Shown in pieces: positions 35,196-49,432 of a stretch of 64,000 nt of DNA. Within the stretch, counting starts at the first letter, position 1, and each line of letters starts with the position of its first letter. The position numbers and the translations under genes were made by a program. Origin of the DNA: Lactuca virosa (taxonomy: Eukaryota > Streptophyta > Magnoliopsida > Asterales > Asteraceae); NCBI GenBank assembly GCA_928212115.1, contig CAKMRJ010005523.1, positions 143,082,943 through 143,146,942 on the forward strand, written 5' to 3'. The notes below the pieces were generated by a model. That model searched no databases. It was not told where the DNA came from and was given only the letters and a program-made list of their open reading frames with translations.

Positions 35196-36219
35196 CTACA
35201 TCTCAGTCTCCGGCTCCGAGATCCACTCGGAGCCTCTCTGATGTTGCCACTGATCCTTTACCAAAGGTATCTCCTTATTGTGCAGCACCTTCATCTTTCT
35301 CTCTAGTATAGCCAACGGCCTCTCAATATAATTCAGGCACTCATCGACCTGGATATCATCGAAAGGGACCACTGCCTCACCGTCTAGCACACACTTCCGC
35401 AAATAAGAGACATGGAAAGTGTTGTGGATCTGACTGAGCTCACTTGACAAATCCAACTGGTAGGCTACCCTGCCTACCCTGGCTATCACACGGAACGGTA
35501 TAATATACCAGGGACCCAATTTTCCCTTCTTCCTGAAGCATATAACACCCTTCCAGGGTGAGACCTTTAGTAATACCATATCGCCCACCTGAAATTCCAA
35601 CTCTAAACGACGCCAGTCGGCATAACTCTTCTGCCAACTTTGAGCTATCTACAGTCTCCGCCTGATCTGTTGAATAAGTTCTGTGGTCGGAAGGACTAAT
35701 CCATTCCTTCCCATGACCTTGTGACCAACCTCTCCCCAACATACCGGGTTACGACACCTCCAACCGTACAAGAGATTAAAAGGTGGAGCACCAATACTGG
35801 AGTGATATCTATTGTTGTAGGTAAACTCCGCAAGTGAACTGGACATCTCGATCTGAAAAAATGGAGAACGGAATGCCATGAGGAGAAAAAATCTCCCGAA
35901 CGTACACATCGGCCAACTTTTCGACCGAATAGCTCTCTCGGATGGCCAAAAAGTAGGTACTCTTGGTCAATCGATCCACGATGACCCATATAACCTCAAA
36001 ATCCATGGCAGTCTTCGGCATCGTGGTGATGAAATCCATAGTGATATGTTCCTAATTCCACATGGGAACCTCCAAAGGTTGCAACTTTCCAGGTGGCCTC
36101 TGATGTTCGACCTTGACCATCCTACAGGTCAATCACCTCTCTACATACCAGGCTATCTCCCTCATCATACACAACCACCAATAACTTAATCTCAAATCCT
36201 GATATGCCTTGGTGGCTCC
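35196..36219 (-). pseudogene. D integrase (catalytic segment partly deleted)
   Basis: Ty3/Gypsy integrase, which joins element cDNA to chromosomes. Readable in order: zinc-finger remnant (YWWLCMMREIAWYVERC), core (MDFITTMPKT, VIVDRLTKSTYFLAI, IFSDRDVQFT), then directly LAEFTYNNRYHSSIGAPP in another frame. In intact relatives about 70 residues with the DGQxERxxQxLE catalytic Glu separate these two points, so a deletion near 35870 removed it. The C-terminal part is well kept: GKLGPWYIIPFRVIARVG, SQIHNTFHVSYLRKC, SEWISEPETEM. Several frameshifts occur. The 5' boundary is solo LTR A. Confidence 0.85.
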
Positions 36220-38786
36220 TGTAACGCCCGTAGATTCGGGCTAGTCAATTTAGAAATAAATAGCATTAAAATGACTTTTTGATAGAAGGTTATTTAGAAT
36301 AAACAATCTTAACCAAAGTTATAGCATATGTCGCAAGTATTCCGTACATATAAAGAATGCTAAAATCCGACTTATAACGAAGAAGTTATGACCCGTTGAA
36401 GTTTCGTGACTAAACTAACACGACGTCGCATATTGTAAAAAGTGAATTTTTGATAAACTAATTTTTAGCCTTAGCGATCTAAACTAAAGTCGTAGTATAC
36501 TTTAAACCGAGAGCGTACATAAAAAGAACATTCAAATCTGACTTCGTTAGAGGAACTATTGATTTTTCTAAGATTTAGCATAACAGTACACATCCCAGAA
36601 ATCGAATTTTAGATCATTCGATTATTAGCCGACACAACCTAAATGAGAATTGAAGATCTCGTTAATAGGAGCTCAACGATATAAACACAGTCGAAAACGG
36701 ACGTCGGATGACAAAGTTATGAATTTTTAACGGACTTTAACTGTCTAAGCCTGTTAAAACATAAATTTAAAAATAAATTCAAAATTAGCCAACGGAGTGT
36801 AAACGAAAGTTGTAGATCACGTTGATACCTACGTGTGGATATAAAGAATCTCAAGAACAGAGCTCGTATGTGAAAGTTACGGATTTTAGAAGATAATTAG
36901 TTTTTGGAGTAACCAGCGAGTGACACGTAGCGCAATCTGAGCCGCACCTTCTTCCCCACGGATTTGCACGAGATCGCGACATGTGGCACATTACGCCGAG
37001 CGTAATTTTGAGTACGCTCAGCATAACCCTTAAAAACCCATTACGCTCAGCATAATTCTTGAGTACGCTCAGCGTACTCGGTGCTGGGAGCCTATAAATA
37101 GAAGGCGTTTTTCACTCTTTTTCTCACATCTCTTCACCCATTTCTCTCCCAAACACCGCCAAACCATCTAAGCCTTTCCCTAGAACCTCCTATGTGTTAG
37201 TAGCGAGTCACGGAGCCCCAAAAGGCCCGATAAGAAGAGCTTTCAGCTCAGAAGTTCCACCCGCGTAGAGCCCAGTTTCTCGCTAAACCCCCCTGTAAGT
37301 GAGTTATGCTTACCATACTTTAAGTATAACTTATGTTTAAGTTCTTTATCGTTATTATGAACCTATAAACAAGATTTATCAGTGATTCCAAGTGGTTATA
37401 CTGAGTGATCTACTTATGGGGATGATGTCTAGGCTGTGATTTAGTGAGGTGTTTAAAGTGAGATTTCCAAATAGTATACTTCGTATTCCAAACAGACCCT
37501 ACCTCCGATATCATCCTACCTGGTTTTACGTTACTTGATAGATCATGAAAGTAGACTTTGAGTGAATGATGAATCTAGACTAATAATTAGTCACAATAAA
37601 TATTAGACTAAACATAGTGATAATGATACTAGGTTTCGTCAAAGGAAAAGCCAATTGTTAGAAGCAAAGCACTACCCGAATTTCGAGTCGTCACTTTAAC
37701 AAGTGAGTGCATAGTTACTTTCATCTTACACATAGATATGAAGTATTTAATATTAATACATGATATATGTGCTTATTATCTGTGTTCCTGATATCTATAC
37801 TAGATAAACGATTTATACATGATTTACATGATTTAAACAGTATATGTATGTTTATACCTATAAATATATTGGGTAAAGATGGGTAGATGAATGATGAGAG
37901 ATGAAAGATGAAATAGATGATAAGAGGTGAAAGATGATGAGAAACCTTGACTTTAACGATGATCTAGTCATCTAGCAGAGTATAGATGACGTCCACTGAC
38001 AATTCTAGACAGTCCAGTGGAATGCTAGTAGGTTCGCAACCTATAGGTGTTTGTGAACGACGTGTTCACCAGATGTACTCTAAAAACCCTGACAGCTATG
38101 GACTTAGTGCCTTACAAAAAAACCATGGCTGGTATGGACTTAGTGCCTTATAGCTGAACATTGGCAGATATGGACTTAGTGCCTAATAGATAACATTGGC
38201 AGCTATGGACTTAGTGCCTAATAGATAACATCGGCTACTATGGACTTAGTGTATGTTGGATGAACCCTGACAACGATGGACTTCGTCCCTATTCCTTAGT
38301 ACTATCCTTAGGAATAAATAAATGATGAATATATGATTCTTGGGGTAGATCCTTAAGAATAAAGAAGATAATGGGGATGAGAAATTGGGTTAATTGTTTG
38401 ATGATAAAAACATAATAATTATATTATTGTGGGTTGAAAACCCTATTTACTCACCATGTTTCCCAACCTGACCCACTCAGTTTATTGTATCACAGGCGGT
38501 TATATGAAATATACATTCTGCTGAGAGATTAAAGGAGTATTAGGCGACTAGTTTAATTACTGTAAGGCTTGTAATATTTTGTTATGCTTATGTTTCTGTA
38601 TTGACGATGACATCCCAATGTTTTAATAAAAATAAAAATACATTTATTCGGAAATACTTTGATAATATCATTATCATGTTTTCTGGGAACAAATTCCGCA
38701 ATAATATTTTTCAAAAAGGGTACTCTGATTTTAAAATAAGCATAAACAAATCAGTCTTTTCTGGCCATGAAAATGGGGATGTCACA
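36220..38786 (+). mobile_element. Solo LTR, family A, inside D
   Basis: 2567 bp, TGTAACGCCCGTAG ... GGGGATGTCACA, with no internal region. Flanks GCTCC (36215-36219) and CCTCC (38787-38791) are a 5-bp duplication with one mismatch. It carries TATA box CTATAAATAG at 37092-37101, TACGCTCAGCGTAC-type palindromes (36985-37080) and the GGCA..TGCC repeat (38054-38290). It is inserted in antisense between D RNase H and integrase. Confidence 0.9.
37092..37101 (+). promoter_or_regulatory. TATA box of solo LTR A copy 2
   Basis: CTATAAATAG, identical to 8268-8277 in copy 1, about 15 bases after the last TACGCTCAGCGTAC palindrome. Confidence 0.7.
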
Positions 38787-40972
38787 CCTCCAGCATTATC
38801 TGCCTATTGCCTCTAGAAACTGGAACCCAAACCCGACCACACCGAGTCAACAACCCCCGACTATCGGTGACAGACCTATTGATCTTGCCCCTGATCCTCT
38901 CCTGCTTCCAGTTTCCTTCTTGACTCCTTCTGCATGTGCTCCTTTGATCAAATCCAAAAGTGGAGAATCAACGAATATCCTCATAAACATCTCTCCCGCT
39001 GAAGGTCCAGTCGACTAGCGGTTCAAGGCATCCACTACCACATTCTCTTTACCTAGATGGTAAAGGATCTCACAGTCATAACCCTTGACCACGTCCAGCC
39101 ACCTGCGCTGCCTCATGTTCAGGTTCGGCTGGTCTATAAGATATCGCAAACTCTTGTGATTCGTGTAACAATACAATGGACCCCATAAAGATAATGTCTC
39201 CAAATCTTGAGGGCAAACATTACTGCCCCCAACTCCAGGTCATGAGTAGGATATCGTGCCTCATGCAGCTTCATCTACCGAGAAGCATAAGCAATCACTC
39301 GACCCCTCTGCATAAGGACCGCCCCAAACCAGTGATGGATGCATCAAAAAATACCACGAAATCCTCGATAACCTCCGGAAGGGTCAAAACCGAGGCCTTA
39401 CATAATCTCTGGCGCAAGTTCTCAAATGTCAACTGCTGCTCAGGGTCCCATCAGAAATCCACTCCCTTCCTCTTCATACGATTGAGGGGTACAACAATAT
39501 TGGAGAAATCCTAGATAAGTCCCCGATAATATCCTGCTAAACCCACGAAACTCCTAATCTCTGAGGGGGATTTCGGACCTCCCACTACATCACGATCTCG
39601 ATCTTATTCGGATTAATCAAAATCCTATTTTGGTTAACAAGGTTTACAAGGAACTGGACCTCTCATAACCAAAACTCACACTTCAAGAAGTTGGCATACA
39701 CCCGTTCTCGCCTCAACACTCCCAAAAGCTCTCGAAGGTGCTCCACGTGTTACTCTCTGTTCGTGGAATACACCAAGATATCATCAATGAACACAATAAA
39801 TGATCGATCGAGCATCGGCCTGCATACCTAATTCATTAAATCCATAAACACTACAGGAAAATTGGTGAGCCCAAATGGCATCTCCACGAACTTGTAATGC
39901 CCATAAAGAGTCAGAAACGCAGTCTTCTCCACGTCCTCCTTTCTCACCCTCACCTGATGATACCTGAACGTTAAGTCGATCTTGGAGAACCAAGATGCAC
40001 CCTGCAACTGATCAAAGAGGTTGTCAATCTGCAGAAGGGATAACGGTTCTTCAGCGTTAACTTTTTCAACTCTCAGCATATCCGGTGTGAACCATCCTTC
40101 TTCTTGACAAACAAAATCGGTGCTCCCTATGGAAAACTGCTCGGCTTGATGAACTGCTTGCCTAATGACTCCTGAAGCTGAGAGGACAACTCCTGCATCT
40201 CAGGTGGTGCCAAGCGGTATGGCGCCTTGGCAATCGGAGCCGCACTTGGCATTAGATCAATCCTGAACTCAACCTGCCTCTCGGGAGGCACACCAAGAAA
40301 CTACTCTGGAAACACATCAGCAAACTCCCTGACAACTGGAAACTCTGAAACTAAAGTCTGCTCCCCTACCCGAGTATCAACCATATAGGCAAGATAACCC
40401 ATACACCCATGTTGAACATACTGTCGAGCCTTAGCTGCCGAACAAAACCCTAAACCAACCCTAGTATCCACTCTATAGATAACCAGTTCTCCCCCACTTG
40501 GGTTCGAACTACTACTCGTTGGCTTTCGCAGTCTATCATAACACCTAACATTCTCAGCCAATCCATCCCCACTATCACACATATATCCCCCATGGGATAG
40601 GGATGAAATCTATCGGATAAGGCACCCGAAGATCTCCAATACACAACCCTGATACACTCTAGATGCAGAATCCCCACGTTCGTTGGAGATAGAAACCAGC
40701 AACGAATACTCTAACTCCCCAACAGGCATATCAAACTCCTTACTGAATGTCTAGGATACAAAAGACCGACTCGCTCCAGAGTCAAAAAGCATAAGAACAT
40801 GCAAAGAGTTCACTAGGAAGGTACCTAACATAATCATAAACATAAGCATACCATAGGAACGATTCCTAGACAGAACTCTAGGGATTGTGACATCCCTGCT
40901 ATACGTACGGGTCCTGTGCTTCCAGTAGTACAGGCCCATACTACCTTCCGCACATACCCGTATATGTCTCAA
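38787..40972 (-). pseudogene. D protease, reverse transcriptase and RNase H (broken)
   Basis: Core of a Ty3/Gypsy Pol. Protease: GTFLVNSLHVLMLFDSGASR with the DSGA active site (about 40751-40820). Linker: MGDICVIVGMDWLRMLGVMI and SEFPVVREFADVFPE (40301-40677). RT: LFDQLQGASWFSKIDL, EDVEKTAFLTLYGHYKFVEM, PFGLTNFPVVFMDLMN (39828-40079), and catalytic FIDDILVYS near 39757-39795. RNase H: YTNHKSLRYLIDQPNLNMRQ and RRWLDVVKGYDCEILYH (39015-39203). Multiple stops and frameshifts separate the blocks. Protease follows the leader directly, so gag is missing. It continues as integrase after the solo LTR at 36220-38786. Confidence 0.9.
40925..40944 (-). other. Palindrome motif in D leader
   Basis: Minus strand GTAGTATGGGCCTGTACTAC, then TGGAAGCACAGGACCCGTAC. 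Two wobble pairs keep the stem. It lies about 650 element bases after the primer site and just before protease. Confidence 0.7.
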
Positions 40973-41539
40973 AAGATCATCACAACAACACTAACAACTG
41001 TAGTGAATTATGAGCATTTGATTTGACATGCGGAATTATAAGAACACAATGAACATGGTGACTTGGGTGCTAAAAGATGTATTCGATCATAGTAATGAGT
41101 ACAAAAAGGGACCTAAATCTTGCTCTGATACCAAAATTAAAATATGAGAATTCGAAAGTTGTGAATTTTTCATATTACGCAAATTTGAAGACCGATGTGA
41201 CCTGGAGAAAGAGAAGTTTATGAAGTGTTTTGATTTGAAATTCTACAGTGATTTGCGTTTTTCCTGGTTCATGATGGGTTTGGATCTAATGAAGACTTTT
41301 GGAGTGTGCTTTTATGCTCAAATTTGGGAATTGATTTGTGGAGATTTGGATACTCCAACTTAATTTTTGATGCTCGAAGTGTAATGTCTCACACTCTAGA
41401 ACCCGGATTGGAAAATCATTGAAGAATTGAAGATTTGATGCTCATTTCTACATTTGGCACACTTGAGGATTCGTTCGTGAAGTTGCTCATTTTGGAAGAT
41501 TGAAGCTGATTCATCCATTCCTAACTTTGAGGGGGAGAA

Positions 41540-41949
<410 letters not shown>

Positions 41950-44396
41950 TTTGGTATCAGAGTGGGTCTTCGAAGATCTAAGTGATTTTTGAAGAAACGG
42001 TTCTCAATTTGGCTACATTCAACAAAAATTTGAACAATTATGGTGAGTCTCTCGATGATCTCTCTTAATCTCTCAGAATTTTAAATTGTGCTTGTGTTAT
42101 TGAATTTTTTTGATCATTTTGACTCATTGGATGAAAAAAAATTTGAAACCTAATTGTTATGATCCAATAAAATTTTTCATTGATCAATCCCAATCCGATC
42201 CTATTTTCTTATGTTTGATTCAATTCTTGAATGCAATTGTTCGTCGGAATCAAAATCTAGCCCAAAATCAAATAGTGTTACTGTTCATATTGAGCCCACA
42301 TTTCGAATCAGTTACTGTTCATGATTATTTTGACCCCATAATTCATTTCGATCTAATATCATCATATTTGAGCGCAAAATTCATTCAATCCAATGTTTGA
42401 TTCTAAATCAATTTGATACGTCATCTGGTTACACATTCTGATGTTCTTGTCCAATTTATGATCTCTCTTCTACATTTCGATTATGATTCGCTTTTCGTTT
42501 CAACCTCAACTGATAATCGAATAATTTTGTGACTCTGGATTTGTGAATCGATTGTGTATGATTTGTTCGATTATGATTCGATTATGATCAAGTTGAAATT
42601 GAGAATTGTCAACCGATACTTTGGTTTTGAAGAACATGATCAAGAACAGTTAAAGATTATGAAAAACAGATGAATATTCTCATTCTGATTGGAAAATATA
42701 TGTGAGAATCATAATTATTGTTATTGTTGACTATTGAAATTGAAAAGTCAAACCAAAAGTCAAAATTGATTCTTTGATTTTCAATCAGTGAATTTTGATT
42801 TGAAGTTGGTGATGTTTATAACTTGAAATCGAGTTGGGGTTAAATCGAAATGGTTAATGGTATTGGAAGTCGAACGCCTTAAGGTCAATGTCGAATTTGA
42901 TTGGTGATGTTCTTCATTCGCATATGATATTGAGTTGGGATTCAATTAGCGTTGCTTGGGTTCGAATTGAATAAATTGACTGAGAATCGAATTCGTCTAT
43001 ATGGGAGAGTCGATTTTGATGTAGGGTGTTTATTGTTGATCCTTGGAGTCAAAAGACTTTAAATTCGGGTCAAAATCGCATTGACTGGTATCATGTTTGA
43101 GTTTGTTTATTCGCATCTGATGTCAAGTTAAGGTCGAACATGTTTTTGGGTATTGGCAAGTCGAAAATCGTATAGCTTGGAGTTCCATGTGTATGCTTGG
43201 AGTTCGATGTGTACGCTTGGAATTCAATATGTATGTTTGGATTTCGATATGGGCCTAGCCATTTCGACATGTGAAAGTCAAGTCTGAATTGAATTCGCAT
43301 CTGAGAATTCGTTTTCATTTTGGGGTTGATGGTCGAACAAGCATCGCTTTGGGTCGATTGGTTAGAAGTCGAACACAATTTTGACATGTGGTTAAAGAAG
43401 TTGTTCGATCTATAAATTTCGATTTCGACCCCTGCTAATCACCGTTCGTATCTGGTAACAACTTTCGGGAAGAACGAAAAATGTTCGATAAGAATCCCTG
43501 AAGTTTCAGTGAATTGGCAAATTCTACCTACTTTCGAAATGGGGTCATAATCTGTGAAGAATGCTGAATTTTCATTTTGAATCCCTACAGTTTATGCAAG
43601 TTGGCAGAAATTACCCAGTTTCCAAATTGGGGTAAAATTTTGTGACATGGGAATATATTTCAAATCTGGTCCTTGTAGTTGATGTGAATTGACACTTTAT
43701 GCCCAGTTTGGCATTTGGGGTAAAGTTTCACATTTGAAGTTGTTTTGGCGCAATGGGCCCCTGCGTATTTTTCGAGATTTACAGTTTCTACCCAGTTATT
43801 CGAATTTCAATTCAAAGGCGGTCCGAGAAGTATTGAATTCGAAAATTGTAATATTTTTAGATTTTTTAGATTTATGCATAAGGTTTATTCCATGTGTCAA
43901 GGGGGAGTTTTGTATGGAAAATTCCAAACTGAGCGCTTTCTCATTCCCTTTTCGGTTTTATAATCATTTTTCGATTATAAAAAGGGGAGAGATTTGAATA
44001 TGAGAATTCGAAAGTTGTGAATTTTTCATATTATGCGGATTTGAAGACCGATGTGACCTTAAGAAAGAGAAGTTTATGAAGTGTTTTGATTTGAAATTCT
44101 GAAGTGATTTGGGGTTTTCCTGGGTCATGATGGGTTTGGATTTAATGAATATTTTTGGAGTGTGCTTTTGTGCTCAAATTTGGGTAATTGATTTGTGGAG
44201 ATTTGGATACTCCAACTTACCTTTTGTTGCTCAGATTGTATTGTCGCACACTCTAGAACCCGGATTGGAAATTCATTGAAGAATTGAAGATTTGATGCTC
44301 ATTTCTACATTTGTCACGCTTGAGGTTTCGTTCGTGAAGTTGCTCATTTTGGAAGATTGAATCTGAGTCATCCATTCCTAACTTTGAGGGGGAGAA
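41950..44396 (+). other. Internal region of G, non-coding
   Basis: 2.45 kb with no recognisable protein. It is rich in TTCGAT/TCGAAT words (42420-43440). A degenerate repeat of about 95 bp lies at 43480-43790, with core like TTGGCA.AAATTACCCAGTTT then AATTGGGGTAAA, three copies. The open frames at 42110-42400 and 43689-43997 have no known motif. Confidence 0.6.
41952..41963 (+). promoter_or_regulatory. Primer-binding site of G
   Basis: TGGTATCAGAGT, one mismatch to the tRNA-Met complement. Confidence 0.85.
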
Positions 44397-44744
44397 TGTT
44401 AGGGTGCAAAGTTATACATGGAGTGATTTTGTAATGGGTTGACTTGAGAAGACCCACTTGCATATGATATTGATGCTTTGTGACATGAGAGTGAGAGTGA
44501 GAGAGAGAGGGAGAGAGAGAGGGGGGAGAGACACTTGTTAGCACCTCTATATATGGTGGGTTGCATACCACTTGTAGAGTGTGCTTGAGAGATGTAGTTT
44601 ATAGAGAGTTTTGAGTAGTTTAATTATGTAGACTAGATCTAGTTCATTTTTTTAATCTCTACATGATGATTACATCTTTTAGCACCGAAACCACCGTGTT
44701 CTTACAATTCAGCATGCCAAATCAAATGCTCATAATACACTATA
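44397..44744 (+). repeat. G LTR2
   Basis: 348 bp, preceded by TTTGAGGGGGAGAA (44383-44396); shorter than LTR1 mainly because it lacks the TA expansion. Confidence 0.85.
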
Positions 44745-44749
44745 ACAAC

Positions 44750-45340
44750 ACTCATGGGAATATGCATACCCTCTATTCTCACTTCCTTGAGAAAGGATTG
44801 ACATCCCTCGATTGGTAGACTAACCGAACATAACTCATCCATGAAACTTCCACCAATCCTATAGTACTTGTGTATGCTAATCATACATAACACTGGATCC
44901 CATAGACAGTCGAATACTTGATTCTACCCTAAGCCCACAACCAAACTAGGAATAGGAAATAAGACCAAATCAAACATTCTCATGCTATAAAATCTTAGTT
45001 ATGTACAATTTTGATGCATACACTAAGCAACTAGAGTAATGATGTCAATTTCATATAAGGAAGAACCCTACGCTATCAGGCATCATATAATCAGGCAATT
45101 CTATCATGGAATTACTGAAGATCCCTAGCCTATCACTAGCATGTTGTTCTAACATAACATAATATCAAATAACAGTGTGGTAACTTGGGGTCTACTTACT
45201 GGCTCCGGCTGATCATACACATCACATCCTTTTTTGATTATTTCTGAAAACAATTTTGAAAATCATTTAATAAAACCTTTGCAGTTCCTTAGTTTGAGAC
45301 TGGATTCACACGGATGTTCCTCCAATTCGCTCAAACCAAG
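44750..45340 (-). other. Leader of D
   Basis: Untranslated region after the primer site. It resembles the leader of C (GTTTGAG, ATCAGCCGGAGCC against ATCAGCCAGAACC, GATAGGCTAGG). The frame at 44702-44893 is not recognised. Confidence 0.6.
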
Positions 45341-45353
45341 GCTCTGATACCGA
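45341..45353 (-). promoter_or_regulatory. Primer-binding site of D
   Basis: Minus strand TCGGTATCAGAGC, next to the 5' LTR end; tRNA-Met type. Confidence 0.85.
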
Positions 45354-45355
45354 CT

Positions 45356-47213
45356 TGTAACATCTCAAAAATCACAACCAATTTAAACTTTTCAAAACAA
45401 CCCATTTACTAATAAAAGTGTCTACATAACCATTATTTTCAAAAACATTATTCAAAATAGAGTCTCCCAAGATCAACAATATAAAAATCAAGATGTGTAC
45501 GGTCACGCCTTCACATTGCCACGGTCCTCTGAAGTACCTGAAACAAAACCAAAATTGAAAGCCAACGCTTAGTGAGTTCGCCCAAAGTACCAGTACACAA
45601 TACACATATCATATATAAACTAGCATGTTGGGTCCAATCAGTCATCAGACTGGAATATCCACAGGTCCTAACCAATCAGGCTAGCTTACCTCTGTCGAAT
45701 CAGTCATCGGATTGGAATGCCAACATACAACAAGTCCACTCAGTCATCAGACTAGAATACCTATATACAACAGGCCCACTCAATCATCGAAATGGAATAC
45801 CCTCGCTCTGTTAACTCATTCACATATCAGTAAAGTCTCAATACAACACAATATGTCGACATATAACAGATAACAAACATATTCAACAGACAGATAATCA
45901 TGCGGCCAGAAATAACAGGTAGTCCTACAGATCTACCGGTCTACGCATATCATCAACAATCATATAATCATACACATCTATCCCATACTCAACATATCAT
46001 AAATCAATGTATAATAGTATATCAATCCAATAGGCCGGATTTAGTGCCTTCGACCCACAAGTACGGTGAGGAAAACTCACCTCATAATCTGACGAATAGT
46101 TGATCAATACTCTGCTCCCAAATACCGGCTCAACCCAAAACCTAAATGTCATAACATTATCCATTAATAATCTTTTCCCCAAAATTCCCTTGGTCAAACT
46201 TGGTCAACGGTCAGAAGTCAAGTCAACACCCAGTCGACCCAACCCGACCGAGTAGACCCAACAGAGTATGCTGGGCATACTCTTCTGTATGCGGGTCGTA
46301 CTCGGTGTTTGACCAAATTACAGGACGCTGACCGCGTACGTGCAGCTTACCACTTGGTACACCCAACGTACGTGCCAGTTCATCCCTTTCTCCATTAAGA
46401 GCTTAATACTCCAAATCTTCATGTCCAAATTCAGATCCAATGCCAAAATACCCTCAAGAGTCATAAAGTTTCCAACTTTATGACTTTGCATGCCCATTAA
46501 GTGCTTAATACACAAAATCTCAACATCTTAATGTCTTAAGACGTTTTATAGCATGCATGGAGCAAAACTAACCATCAAGACCACATTTTTATAACTTAAG
46601 ACCCCTCATAAGGTCTGAAAGGACGAGTTATTGGGTCAAGAATATGTCATGCTCAAGGATCACCATATTTGAGACCAAAAGTACCCTAAATGAAGAATTG
46701 TCTAGATCTACAAGAAGGAGTGATCAAGATGTGAACTTTATACATCCTGGAGGTTTCTAACAAAAAGATAATCTCAAATCCAAGATGCTTCCAAGCTCCA
46801 AGCACTTCTCACCACTTTCTTCTTCTTCTTCAAGAACACCACCAAAACACTCCAATGGGATCAAAATGCACTCGTCCACTTAGGGTTTGCTTGGGTTTGT
46901 TTTTCACAGAGGGAGGCTGATGAAGGAATGAGAAATAAGGCTATAATGGTGTTTAAATATGGACCAAACCCTAAAAATTAGGGTTTGCACATTCTTCACA
47001 TATGACCCACGTACGAGGTGTAAACCCAGCGTATTAGGGCACACCCTAGTATGCCTAGCGTACACAACATATGCTCAACATACAACTCCTGCACAGAATT
47101 ACCATATTGCCACTATGGCCCATTTTTGAATCCTTTCAAACTCAAGGGCTAGAATACAATATTATTCAAACATAGGGTTGAAATTGAAATTACATTGACA
47201 TCGGGATTTTACA
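45356..47213 (-). repeat. 5' LTR of D
   Basis: The plus strand runs TGTAACATCTC ... GGGATTTTACA. Same module order as the 3' LTR: palindromes at 46330-46375 and 47000-47075, telo-box and TATTTAAAC at 46945-46990, shared block at 45499-45590. Confidence 0.9.
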
Positions 47214-47648
47214 CAAAAATAAGATCTTTTTTGATTTTTGAATTTTATTAACAAAAGGACAAAAACAAGAAAAATATATGACAAAAACTGGATATTTGTT
47301 AGAGATAACAAACATTCCATACACGAACCAATGTTTTCTTTTCTCAAAAGAAATTTCCCATAGTCGAACGCCCACCAAAGAAATGTGCTTCCCATCGAGA
47401 GATTAACTCCCCATACGAAGCTGATACGGAATGAATCAGAGGGAAATCGAATGTGAAGGCATGCGAACACTAAACATGAACAATAACCTCTAAACATATA
47501 CCAGACAAGTAACGAAAGTTAGTAAAACACACGAAAGTGATACCAACTAGTTGAAAGTAAAATAAACAATCGAAATTGAATCCAACAACCAAAAGTAAGA
47601 TAGACAGTCGAAAGTCAGTCCAAAAAGTTCACATATCAAATCCAAAAA
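47214..47648 (-). other. Spacer of H downstream of pol (right part)
   Basis: AT-rich, no clear coding; it joins the 31930-33320 spacer across D. Confidence 0.5.
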
Positions 47649-49427
47649 TTATGTAGAATTTGGAACATAACACACCTCCATCATTCCTAATCCATTTAAA
47701 ATTATTAAAAATGATTTTTCATCTAATGGTTTTGTAAAAGTATCAGTAAGCTGATAAATTGTTTTCACAAAATGAACTTCAATATTCCCATATATAACTT
47801 GATCTTTGATGAAGTGGTAACGAAGAGCAATATGTGTAGTTTTCAAATTTTGAACTGGATTATGACATATTCGAATTGTGCTTTGAGAATCACAATACAA
47901 AGGAATCTTTTTCACGTTAATCACATATTTACATAATTGACTTTGGATCCAGATCACTTGAGATGTATAAGTTGCTGCAATGATGTGTTTAGCCTCAGCT
48001 GTCGAAATTGATATGCATGTCTTCTTTTTCGACTACCAACTCACAAGCTTCCCGTCTAAGAATTGACACCTTCTTGTTGTGATCTTTCGATCCAATTGAT
48101 AACCCCCTAGATCGGCATCTAAGAAATCCTGAATAAAGAATTACACACAAAAAATATTATATCCGGTCGACTTGCAGTTAAATACAAAAGAGAACTGATC
48201 ATTCTTCTATATGTATTGATATCAACGGCTAGTTTATCCAACGAAGGACCTAAGCGAGTACCAACTGCTATAGGAACTTTAGCTTTCATGCAATTCGTCA
48301 TACCAAACCTTTCAAGCAGGTTTCGAATGTAATTTTCTTGGTTGATAAAAATTCCTTCCCTGAGTTGACTAACATTTAAACCCACGAAATGATTTATCTT
48401 CCCCATCATGCTCATTTCGAATTGACTCTTCATTGGTTCCTCAAACTCATTCGACAACAAAGGATGAGTTGAACCAAATATAATGTCATCGACATAAATT
48501 TGAATGAGCATCAGATGTTCCCATACTTTCTTTGAAATAAAGTGGGATCAACTGATCCTTGCTTAAATTTAGTGATTTTCAAGAAATTGGTAAGAGTCGC
48601 ATACCAATCATGAGGTGCTTGTTTTAACCAATAAACTGCCCTATCGAGAATATAAACATGGTCAGGAAACTTATCATTGATGAAACCGGCTGGCTATTCG
48701 ACATAAAATGTCTCTTTAAGAACGCTATTAAGGAATACGCACTTAACATCCACCTGGTAGACGTAAAAATCCTTATGAGCTGCATAAGCCAGAAAAATCC
48801 GTACAGCCTTGAGTCGTGCGAGAAAGACAAAGGTTTCTTCATAATCAATTCCCTTTTGTTGATAATAACCTTTTATGACTAATCTAGCTTTGTTTCGAAC
48901 AATATTACATTCTTTGTCCATTTTATATTTATAAACCCATTTGAGACCAACAATCAAAACATCATCAGGTTTAGGAATTAATCTTCAAACCTTGTTTCGT
49001 TCAAACTCAGCCAATTCAGCCTGCATTGAAACAACCCAACCGGGATGTTCTAATGCATTCTTGATTGTTTTTGGTTCAATTTTCAAAGTAAAGACATTAA
49101 ACATACAAAATCCTTGATGAACATTTAAAATCTCATTTTTGGCTAGAATCTGGCTTGTGTTTGAACAGCTGAACTTCGATCGCCAAGAATTTGTTCTTTT
49201 GGATGATCCCTTCTCCATTGCTCCATTGGAGGAAAGGGAAGATCAAACTACAAATGTGCATATTCATACGTTTCTTCTGCTTCAGATAAATCATCTTAAA
49301 TTGAGATTTTATCATTAGTATAAAGAAATTTGTTAACTTGATCATCATCATCATGATTCGATCCACTTGGATCCCCCTCAACCAATGGATTCGAGGTCTG
49401 ATGCTCACCATTGACACCAGTTCGAGT
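47649..49427 (-). pseudogene. Copia element H, reverse transcriptase and RNase H (broken)
   Basis: C-terminal half of a Ty1/Copia polyprotein. RT: KTIKNALEHPGWVVSMQAEL, VGLKWVYKYKMDKECNIVRN, KARLVIKGYYQQKGIDYEET, YVYQVDVKCVFLNSVLKETF (48694-49218). The catalytic IYVDDIIFGST is intact (about 48475-48511), followed by NHFVGLNVSQLREGIFINQE and ISSLLYLTASRPDI (48119-48511). RNase H: STAEAKHIIAATYTSQVIWI, PLYCDSQSTIRICHNPVQ, HIALRYHFIKDQV, TDTFTKPLDEKSF (47649-48010). Numerous frameshifts and stops. The long HFI/IRDQ-type tail and a following ORF fit the SIRE/Maximus lineage. Confidence 0.9.
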
Positions 49428-49432
49428 AATCA

